Assembly: GCA_958366985.1 (NCBI GenBank)
Contig: CATXDC010000021.1
Coordinates: 1 to 32,250 of the forward strand
Direction: 5' to 3'
DNA from: an uncultured Oscillospiraceae bacterium
GTDB lineage: Bacteria; Bacillota; Clostridia; Oscillospirales; Acutalibacteraceae
Length of the DNA stretch: 32,250 nt
Below the pieces are notes generated by a model that saw only the letters and a list, made by a program, of their open reading frames with translations, did not search any database and was not told the DNA's origin. Shown here piece by piece: positions 8,317 to 14,149 of this stretch. How positions within the stretch are numbered: the first letter of the stretch is position 1; each line of letters starts with the position of its first letter. The position numbers and the translations under genes were made by a program.

Positions 8317-8804
8317 AAAAAATCATAGCGGCTATTGCTGTTGTAATTCTGATTTCTTCTTTTGCTTCATGTCGACTCAATTATGAAAGCCCTGAAACGG
8401 TAATGAGTCAGCTTGACAGCATTGCGGGAAAAATCGGTAATTCTCAGATAACTGCTGATGAAGCCCTTATCGGCACAAGGAACAACGCCGAAGATGAATA
8501 TACCGGAGAGTATCGTTCGCTGTGCGACGGACAGACTGGCAGGGACGTTATTTTCGGCGGCGGTTCTATTGAAAAGCGCTGTGTGCGTATTCACGGACAT
8601 GTCGGTTCAAAGTCAGGAGAAGCCACTGTTCGCATAAGAATGAACTCTGTTGCAACTGAGCTTCAAACTGATGAAAACGGATATTTTGAAACAGTGCTCG
8701 ATATGTCGAGCGGCGGAAACTATATTATGGTTGATTATAAAAATTTCAGCGGCAGTGTAGAGCTTATTTCGGAATACTTCACTGAAACATCAGAAACAAT
8801 ATGA
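8313..8804 (+). CDS. Predicted lipoprotein in the Bce-type operon
   Basis: A 163-aa protein with a lipoprotein signal: Lys-Lys at 2-3, a hydrophobic stretch, then F-A-S-C with Cys20 as the lipidation site. The mature part has a charged linker (about 30-75) and a region of about 85-150 that looks like a small beta-sandwich (IHGHVGSKSGEATVRIRMNS..., TDENGYFETVLD), similar in pattern to carboxypeptidase-regulatory or transthyretin-like folds. It overlaps the permease gene by ATGA and is therefore part of the operon. An extra lipoprotein is not a standard part of BceRSAB. It may bind peptide at the membrane surface, but this is a guess. Confidence 0.75.
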   Translation: MKKIIAAIAVVILISSFASCRLNYESPETVMSQLDSIAGKIGNSQITADEALIGTRNNAEDEYTGEYRSLCDGQTGRDVIFGGGSIEKRCVRIHGHVGSKSGEATVRIRMNSVATELQTDENGYFETVLDMSSGGNYIMVDYKNFSGSVELISEYFTETSETI

Positions 8805-8826
8805 CAAAAGCGTCAGGAGGTTAAAA

Positions 8827-9042
8827 ATGTATATGTCAAATTCCATGTGCAGCACAAATCCCATATATGAAAGGAGTATCAGTGTGAGCGAATGCGTAAG
8901 TAATGTAATTGCCTATATTGCCCTAATAATCATTGCTGTGCTTGCAATTCCCTTTGTAATACTTATAGGACTTATTTTGGGAATCTGGACTTTGGCTGAT
9001 AAAATTCTTGCTTTCATAGACAGGAAAAACAATACATTTTAA
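8827..9042 (+). CDS. Small membrane protein at the end of the Bce-type operon
   Basis: A 71-aa protein preceded by an AGGAGG ribosome site, 22 bp after the lipoprotein gene. Residues about 25-60 form a long hydrophobic region, probably one long or two short membrane spans (NVIAYIALIIIAVLAIPFVI then LIGLILGIWTL), with a short charged tail. I do not recognise a family. Its position suggests it is co-transcribed with the transporter. Confidence 0.65.
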   Translation: MYMSNSMCSTNPIYERSISVSECVSNVIAYIALIIIAVLAIPFVILIGLILGIWTLADKILAFIDRKNNTF

Positions 9043-9085
9043 ATTTTCTGACGTTTAGCAGTTTGCTTATTTCTATTAACACAAA

Positions 9086-9112
9086 AGAGCGGCCGGATTT
9101 TCCGACCGCTCT
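9086..9112. terminator. Bidirectional terminator between convergent genes
   Basis: AGAGCGGCCGG and CCGACCGCTCT form a GC-rich stem. On the minus strand it is followed by TTTT, which suits the MATE gene ending at 9127. On the plus strand a weaker T-rich stretch follows, which suits the end of the Bce-type operon. Confidence 0.8.
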
Positions 9113-9126
9113 CACTTTATTTATTT

Positions 9127-10470
9127 TTACAGACTTTTTACCTTATGAGATACTGATTTTTTATATATGAAATAGGAAATTACGGCAGTTATAAGCTCCG
9201 CTACCCAGAAGGAGTGCCATACACCTACGGCGCCAAATATGAGATCTAAAATATAGGCCGCTGGAACCGTTATAACAGCGTATCTCATTAAAGAGATAAT
9301 CAATGAGGGCATTCCCTTCCCGAGGCCTTCCAAAGCCCCTGAAGAGATGACAGAAACGGTTGAGACAATAAAACCGAGGCTGATAATCCTCAGCGCACTT
9401 GTTCCGATTGCAATTGTATCGGCGTTTGAAGTAAACAGTCCTATGAGCTGAGAGGGGATAACCCAGCACAGAATGGTTCCCAGGAGCATGATTGCCGTCG
9501 AAAGAGAAAGGGAGGTCATATATATTTTTTTAACCCTTGCGTGTTCTCCTGCGCCGTAATTATATCCTATTAAGGGACGTATTCCCTGAACAATTCCGTT
9601 TGCGGGAAGATAGAGGAAAGTCTGAAGCTTGTAATAAACTCCCAGTACAAGCACATAGGCCTGTGAGTAAACGGAAAGGATAACGTTCAGTGAGGATACA
9701 AGCAGTGACGGCAGTGCGATATTGAGAGATGCCGGTATACCGATAGTGTAAAGTTTTTTGATGATGTTTTTGTCAAATGAAAAATACTTGAAGCTTATTT
9801 TGACGTGAAGAGGTTTGAAGATATAAAAGACAACGTATATCAAAAGGCTTATAGTTTGTCCTATGCCTGTTGCCAGTGCTGCACCTTCTATTCCCATTTC
9901 GGGGAAAAATCCTATTCCGAAAATAAGAATCGGGTCGAGTATGATATTTGCTATGCATCCGCAGAGCATTGCAATCATTGTAAGAGTCATTTTTCCAACG
10001 GACTGGAAAATTTTCTCAAAAGACATTCCCAAAGCGATAATAACCCCGAAACTAAAAGCGATATATGAATATCTTAAACCAAGGTCAATTACAGCCGTAT
10101 CCTCCGTGAACATTTTTAAAAATGCGGGAAGAAAAGCTATGCAGCCGATTGTGAGGATAACGCCGTGGAGGGTATTTAAAAACAGTCCCTGAGTTGCGGC
10201 GATATTGGCTTTATCAAAATTTTTCGCTCCAAGATTATATGAAATAACTGCGTTTATTCCTATGGCAAAACCTATGGTAACAGCGTTTATAAAATTCTGC
10301 ATAGGGAAAATAAGCGACAGCGCAGTAATGGCATCCTCGCTTATCTTTGCAACAAAGAAGCTGTCAATTATGTTGTACAGAGATGTCACCATCATTGAGA
10401 GCACCATTGGCAGGGACATTGACAGTACAAGGGGCAAAATGGGCTTGTCTTTCATAAAAGTCTGGTTCAT
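9127..10470 (-). CDS. MATE family multidrug/sodium antiporter
   Basis: A 447-aa protein with about 12 hydrophobic spans and the two-fold repeat expected of MATE exporters. Family features include the N-terminal LPLVLSMSLPMVLSMMVTSL, then NIIDSFFVAKI, NPI/DP-type motifs (ANIILDPILIFG), and the second-half motifs GIRPLIGYNYGAGEH and ALEGLGKGMPSL. Such proteins export cationic drugs or metabolites using a Na+ or H+ gradient. A ribosome site (AAAGGAG) lies 11-17 bases before the ATG. Expression appears to be controlled by the attenuator and leader peptide directly upstream (10490-10590). It is divergent from the MarR gene. Confidence 0.9.
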   Translation of the reverse strand: MNQTFMKDKPILPLVLSMSLPMVLSMMVTSLYNIIDSFFVAKISEDAITALSLIFPMQNFINAVTIGFAIGINAVISYNLGAKNFDKANIAATQGLFLNTLHGVILTIGCIAFLPAFLKMFTEDTAVIDLGLRYSYIAFSFGVIIALGMSFEKIFQSVGKMTLTMIAMLCGCIANIILDPILIFGIGFFPEMGIEGAALATGIGQTISLLIYVVFYIFKPLHVKISFKYFSFDKNIIKKLYTIGIPASLNIALPSLLVSSLNVILSVYSQAYVLVLGVYYKLQTFLYLPANGIVQGIRPLIGYNYGAGEHARVKKIYMTSLSLSTAIMLLGTILCWVIPSQLIGLFTSNADTIAIGTSALRIISLGFIVSTVSVISSGALEGLGKGMPSLIISLMRYAVITVPAAYILDLIFGAVGVWHSFWVAELITAVISYFIYKKSVSHKVKSL

Positions 10471-10489
10471 TAATCGGAAACTCCTTTAA

Positions 10490-10558
10490 TCACAATAAAA
10501 TCAGCTCATAAAAAAAGCCGCACAATCCGAAAGAATTGTGTGGCGAAAAGTAATTCAT
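10490..10558 (-). CDS. Leader peptide (22 aa) upstream of the MATE gene
   Basis: A 22-codon ORF starts M-N-Y-F-S-P-H-N and ends E-L-I-L-L. Its codons run across the terminator hairpin, and it stops 3 bases before the MATE ribosome site. The initiation region is weak (TTAGGT just before the ATG). Its overlap with both strands of the terminator stem is the arrangement of ribosome-controlled attenuators found before antibiotic-resistance genes. No database check was possible. Confidence 0.55.
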   Translation of the reverse strand: MNYFSPHNSFGLCGFFYELILL

Positions 10559-10590
10559 ACCTAAAATCCACACCGCCTTATTGTGGGCGG
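10510..10590 (-). promoter_or_regulatory. Four-segment transcription attenuator controlling the MATE gene
   Basis: Reading the minus strand 5' to 3', segment 1 is CCGCCCACAAT (10580-10590), segment 2 GGCGGTGTGG (10568-10577), segment 3 CCACACAATT (10534-10543) and segment 4 ATTGTGCGGC (10517-10526). Pairs 1:2 (CCGCC/GGCGG) and 3:4 can form together; 3:4 is followed by seven T and is an intrinsic terminator. The alternative pair 2:3 (GTGTGG with CCACAC) would break the terminator. The leader ATG lies between 2 and 3, so a stalled ribosome could decide the outcome. The ligand or drug is unknown. Confidence 0.7.
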
Positions 10591-10601
10591 TTTATGTTAA
10601 T

Positions 10602-10630
10602 ATAATATACTTAAATTTCCATTTTGTCAA
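10602..10630 (-). promoter_or_regulatory. Sigma-A promoter for the MATE leader transcript
   Basis: On the minus strand, consensus TTGACA (10625-10630) and TATTAT (10602-10607) are separated by exactly 17 bp. Transcription would start about 10595, just before segment 1 of the attenuator. Confidence 0.8.
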
Positions 10631-10659
10631 TTGCGGTAAAATTTCTTTACAGGCAACTG

Positions 10660-10715
10660 TTGACACCGTAATAAAGATGATATATCATCTATTTAGTTGA
10701 CACATCATCTTTATT
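10660..10715 (+). promoter_or_regulatory. MarR promoter with nested dyad operator
   Basis: TTGACA (10660-10665) and TATCAT (10683-10688) are 17 bp apart. The 16-bp perfect palindrome AGATGATATATCATCT (10675-10690) covers the -10. A larger perfect repeat, AATAAAGATGAT (10670-10681) with ATCATCTTTATT (10704-10715), shares the same half-site. These are good candidate autoregulatory sites for the MarR protein encoded 12 bp further on. Confidence 0.7.
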
Positions 10716-10727
10716 GGAGCTGATAAC

Positions 10728-11207
10728 ATGGATGTAACCCGAAGAAAGATAACAAAAATCGCCCGTGAAGTAAGCAAATTCACTGTGAGAACGTTAAAAG
10801 AGGACGGCATAGGCCCCTCTGAGTTTGATTTTATTCATGCTGTGCGTAAAAATCCGGGAATTACTCAGGCTGGCGTCCAGAAGATACTGGGTATAGATAA
10901 AGCGGCAGTGGCAAGGCAGGCTGCAAGCCTTGAAGCAAAGGGATATCTGATTAAAGAGCCTAATCCCAATGACGCACGAAGCAGGCTTCTCTATGCGACG
11001 GAAAAGTCAGAGAAGCTGAAAAATTCAAAAGCCCATATTGAAACACTATTTTACGGTTGGCTTTCGGAGCCGCTGAGCGATGAGGAACGTGAGAAGTTTG
11101 CCACCTTGCTCGATATGCTTTACAGACGCTGTAAAGAGGAAAGCAAAGCAGGATTTCCGAATATGAGCAGGCTTATACGGGAGGAAAATCAAAATGAAAA
11201 AGAATGA
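10728..11207 (+). CDS. MarR-family transcriptional regulator
   Basis: A 159-aa winged-helix protein. The DNA-binding region is about residues 38-95: NPGITQAGVQKILGIDKAAV as the helix-turn-helix, then the wing LIKEPNPNDARSRLLYATEK with the MarR-typical N-D-A-R-S-R. Helical ends form the dimer interface. The ribosome site is GGAG before the ATG. The MFS gene starts 14 bp before this gene ends, so the regulator probably controls its own operon through the dyads at 10670-10715. The inducer is unknown. Confidence 0.88.
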   Translation: MDVTRRKITKIAREVSKFTVRTLKEDGIGPSEFDFIHAVRKNPGITQAGVQKILGIDKAAVARQAASLEAKGYLIKEPNPNDARSRLLYATEKSEKLKNSKAHIETLFYGWLSEPLSDEEREKFATLLDMLYRRCKEESKAGFPNMSRLIREENQNEKE

Positions 11208-12447
11208 TTCCAAAAAGAAACTGTCTCAGGCTATGTTGTTTGTGCTTTTGTTCGGTCTAGTCAGTCTTTTTTCCGATATGACCCATGAGGGAGCGTCAAG
11301 TATACGTGGAGTTTATCTTTCACTGCTAGGAGCTTCTGCAGGAGTTATAGGTTTTGTCTCAGGTCTTGGTGAGCTTATCGGGTATTCAATGCGCTATGTT
11401 TTCGGAAAGCTTACTGATAAAACCCAAAAGTACTGGCCTATGACTATACTCGGTTATATTCTCGATATTATAGCGGTTCCGGCTCTCGCTCTTGTAGGAG
11501 AACATGGCTGGATATGGGCGTGTGCTCTTCTAGTGGTTCAGCGTATGGGCAAGGCTATAAAAAAGCCCGCAAAGGATACCATTCTTTCTTTTGCCGCATC
11601 TCAGGAGGGCATAGGCAAAAGCTTCGGCATACAGGAGCTTCTTGACCAGATAGGCGCATTCTTAGGACCAGTCCTGCTTTATGTCGTTATGCTCTTTAAG
11701 ACCGACGGAACAACCTTTGAAATTTATTCTACCGCATTTGCTTTTCTCGCAATTCCGGGAGCCATAACAATTATTCTGCTTTTTGTTACAAAGAAGAAGT
11801 TCCCGAATCCAGAGCATTTTGAACCTGAGCCCAAAGAGTATATTCCTTTTAAACTCAAAAAGGAATTTATTCTTTACATCGCCGGAATAAGTCTTTTTGC
11901 CTTTGGCTTTATAGATTATTCGATCGTTATAATGCACGTTTCACGTACATATACTGCTCTTGCCTCAAGTGCGGCGGAAACATCTTCTCTTGTAAATAGC
12001 GGAACATTGCCTCTTTTATATGCCGGTGCAATGCTGGTAGATGCCATAGCAGCGCTGTTCTTCGGTTATCTGTACGATAAAAAGGGTGTAAAAGCTCTTG
12101 TAGTGTCAACTATTATTTCAGCACCCTTTCCGATTTTAGTATTTTCCTGTAAATCAGTTCCCGCAGTTATTGCAGGTATAGCATTGTGGGGAGTCGGCAT
12201 GGGAGCTCAGGAATCAATTTTAAAGGCAGCCGTTACAAGCATGGTGCCTAAAACAAGCCGTGCCACAGGCTACGGAATTTTTGAGTGCTCTTTTGGCGTA
12301 TTCTGGTTCCTCGGAAGCTGGCTTTTAGGTGTAATGTACGATATAAGCATTCCCGTCATGGTGGCAATTTCGGTAATCGCTCAGTTTTCCGCCATACCCC
12401 TTTATATTTTATCGTCAAAAAAGAGCGAAAAAGTAGATAGAGCTTAA
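11194..12447 (+). CDS. MFS transporter, probable drug exporter
   Basis: A 417-aa protein with about 12 membrane spans. The first half has the cytoplasmic loop YVFGKLTDKTQKYWP, an MFS motif A-like segment (G-x-L-[TS]-D-[KR]), followed by RMGKAIKKPAKDTILS. The second half has GYLYDKKGVKALV, the repeat of that motif. The ribosome site GGGAGG lies inside the end of the MarR gene, so translation is likely coupled. With a MarR partner, export of a drug or toxic metabolite is the natural guess, but the substrate cannot be derived. It converges on the FAD/Rieske gene and shares its terminator. Confidence 0.87.
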   Translation: MKKNDSKKKLSQAMLFVLLFGLVSLFSDMTHEGASSIRGVYLSLLGASAGVIGFVSGLGELIGYSMRYVFGKLTDKTQKYWPMTILGYILDIIAVPALALVGEHGWIWACALLVVQRMGKAIKKPAKDTILSFAASQEGIGKSFGIQELLDQIGAFLGPVLLYVVMLFKTDGTTFEIYSTAFAFLAIPGAITIILLFVTKKKFPNPEHFEPEPKEYIPFKLKKEFILYIAGISLFAFGFIDYSIVIMHVSRTYTALASSAAETSSLVNSGTLPLLYAGAMLVDAIAALFFGYLYDKKGVKALVVSTIISAPFPILVFSCKSVPAVIAGIALWGVGMGAQESILKAAVTSMVPKTSRATGYGIFECSFGVFWFLGSWLLGVMYDISIPVMVAISVIAQFSAIPLYILSSKKSEKVDRA

Positions 12448-12480
12448 ACTCAGAAAAAAGACAAATTAACCTTAGATAAA

Positions 12481-12516
12481 AAAGAGACCGAAGTGCAGCG
12501 CATTTCAGTCTCTTTT
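12481..12516. terminator. Bidirectional terminator between MFS and FAD/Rieske genes
   Basis: AAAGAGACCGAA pairs with TTCAGTCTCTTT (one mismatch), with a T-run on one side and an A-run on the other. It can stop both convergent genes. Confidence 0.85.
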
Positions 12517-12532
12517 TTCTATTTGATGAGGT

Positions 12533-13831
12533 TTAAATATTGATGTCTTTCATAGCAGGATTGTCAATGAGTTCTCCGCTTTCAGTATATCTTGAGCCGT
12601 GACAGGGGCAGTCCCAGCTGTGCTCCAATGGATTCCACTTTAAAGCGCAGCCTAAATGTGAGCAGCGTTTGGTTGTAGGAATACAGAAATCAATAAATGT
12701 GTTGCCGATGTTTGAAAAAAGCTGAGTGGTAATCATGCTGCGGTTTGCGCTGAAAACTTCGGCATATCGGTTTTCTTTCTTCATAGCTAAATCTGTCAGA
12801 ATCTCCGCTGCATACATGGATGTAGTCATACCCCAGAGATTAAATCCGCAGGCGGTGTAAACGTCCGGAAGAGCGGGACTGTATTGTCCGATGTAGGGAA
12901 TACCGTCAAGACTTACGCAGTCCTGATTTGACCAGCGGTATTTTTCTTTGGCATCCGGAAAATATTTTTTTGCAAAATCCGATACAGCATTGTATCCGCC
13001 GCCCTGTTTTCCTGTGCGGTGATCTCCTCCACCTATGAGTAGCAGATTTTTGTAATTTCGCATATAAAATCCGTTTTCGGCTATGTCCTCTGCGGTCATA
13101 TCAAGAGGCTTTGTGTTTTCATAGGCAATAACATAGGAGCGTTTCTGGTATAGTTTCATGAAATAAAGCCCATGACTGTTTACAAATGGAAAGTGTGTGG
13201 CGATGATTATTTTTTTGCCTCTTATTCTTCCTTTGTCTGTAATGGCGTCAGTTCCCTCTATTTTTCTCACAAAGGTATTTTCGAATATATTTAAGTTTTT
13301 AGCGGCTGAGTAAAGAAATTTCAGGGGATGAAACTGCGCCATACGTGGATAAACTAACGCTCCTGCAATTTTTACAGGTAGGTTTATATCTGTGGTAAAC
13401 TGAGCATCAAATCCAAGAGATTTTACCGCCTCGGCTTCACGTTCCATAAGGCTGCGTTTGTCGGTGGAGTACATAATAGAGGACTTCTCTTCAAAATCGC
13501 AATCAATATCCTTTGATAAATTGCAGAATTTTTCCACTGCTTCAAGGTTTGCCTCAAGGTAGAGCCTCGATTTTTCCATGCCGAATTTTTTAATCATATC
13601 CTGATAGAGTGTATCGTGCTGAGCTGTGAGAACGGCAGTAGTGCCCTTCGTTATGCCGTGACCTATCTTTCTGCCTTCAAGGAGAACATAGTCTGCACCG
13701 GCCTGCTGAAGCTTCATAGCGCAGAGTATTCCCGCCATGCCGCCGCCTATTACAATCACGTCGGTTTCAATATCCGAGTTTATTGCCGGAAAAGATAGTG
13801 GCTCTATATTTTTTGTCCATAAAAAATCCAT
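12533..13831 (-). CDS. FAD-dependent oxidoreductase with C-terminal Rieske [2Fe-2S] domain
   Basis: A 432-aa protein beginning MDFLWTKNIEPLSF. I chose this ATG because it has a ribosome site (AAAGGGTG) and fits the family; a longer open frame upstream adds 68 non-homologous residues and overlaps the 48-aa gene on the other strand. The FAD-binding Rossmann motif GGGMAG is near residues 29-34, followed by a D-amino-acid-oxidase-type fold to about 360. The Rieske ligands are C390/H392 in CSHLGC and C408/H411 in CPCHGS. The layout resembles Bacillus YhfW. The substrate is unknown. It is element cargo and convergent with the MFS gene. Confidence 0.88.
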   Translation of the reverse strand: MDFLWTKNIEPLSFPAINSDIETDVIVIGGGMAGILCAMKLQQAGADYVLLEGRKIGHGITKGTTAVLTAQHDTLYQDMIKKFGMEKSRLYLEANLEAVEKFCNLSKDIDCDFEEKSSIMYSTDKRSLMEREAEAVKSLGFDAQFTTDINLPVKIAGALVYPRMAQFHPLKFLYSAAKNLNIFENTFVRKIEGTDAITDKGRIRGKKIIIATHFPFVNSHGLYFMKLYQKRSYVIAYENTKPLDMTAEDIAENGFYMRNYKNLLLIGGGDHRTGKQGGGYNAVSDFAKKYFPDAKEKYRWSNQDCVSLDGIPYIGQYSPALPDVYTACGFNLWGMTTSMYAAEILTDLAMKKENRYAEVFSANRSMITTQLFSNIGNTFIDFCIPTTKRCSHLGCALKWNPLEHSWDCPCHGSRYTESGELIDNPAMKDINI

Positions 13832-13913
13832 TGTTTTCACCCTTTCAAAGGGTAGTATTTGCTTTTTGGGCGATAATATGGCACATTCGGGATTTATTTT
13901 TAAAAACATTAGG

Positions 13914-13944
13914 TCATATTTCATTACCTTTTTTTGTATACATA
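13914..13944 (+). promoter_or_regulatory. Possible sigma-E-type promoter before the 48-aa gene and recombinase
   Basis: TCATATT (13914-13920) fits the sigma-E -35 consensus KMATATT perfectly. TATACATA (13937-13944) agrees with CATACAHT at six of eight positions. The 16-bp spacing is one or two longer than usual, so confidence is low. No good sigma-A promoter is seen at this place. Sigma-E or sigma-K control would be expected for mother-cell-specific excision. Confidence 0.4.
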
Positions 13945-13972
13945 AAACGGATGAAAAATCAAAAGAAAGGAA

Positions 13973-14119
13973 ATGATTACAATCGAAAGCAAAAATAAAA
14001 ATGCGGCTGAATTTGAAAAAGCCCTTAAGCTTCAAATCAATCAGTGGCTTTATAACAGCGGAAAAATAAACACCGAGCTTTACGAAAAAGCAAAGGCTTA
14101 CATAGTGGACAAATCATAA
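13973..14119 (+). CDS. 48-aa protein, candidate recombination directionality factor
   Basis: The ATG follows a GAAAGG ribosome site; the gene ends 30 bp before the recombinase start. The protein is charged and helical. Residues 18-45 (LKLQINQWLYNSGKINTEL followed by YEKAKAYIV) have the shape of a SHOCT-like short helical domain, often seen in tiny proteins near phage recombinases. Large serine integrases need a small partner protein to excise, for example SprB beside SprA in the SP-beta system. Its place directly before the recombinase and after a possible sporulation promoter makes it the best candidate. Homology to a known factor is not claimed. Confidence 0.7.
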   Translation: MITIESKNKNAAEFEKALKLQINQWLYNSGKINTELYEKAKAYIVDKS

Positions 14120-14149
14120 AATATCTGTTGTCAAAAAGGCGGTGATAAT

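Noticed and set aside
10510..10590. A known riboswitch class (guanidine, preQ1, ZTP) before the MATE gene
   Set aside because: I find none of the conserved core motifs I know for these classes, while a leader ORF and classical alternative pairings are present.
12533..14035. A 500-aa form of the FAD/Rieske protein with a 68-residue N-terminal extension
   Set aside because: The extension has no family similarity, has no ribosome site, and overlaps the 48-aa gene on the other strand. The ATG at 13831 has a ribosome site and is followed by the expected FAD motif.
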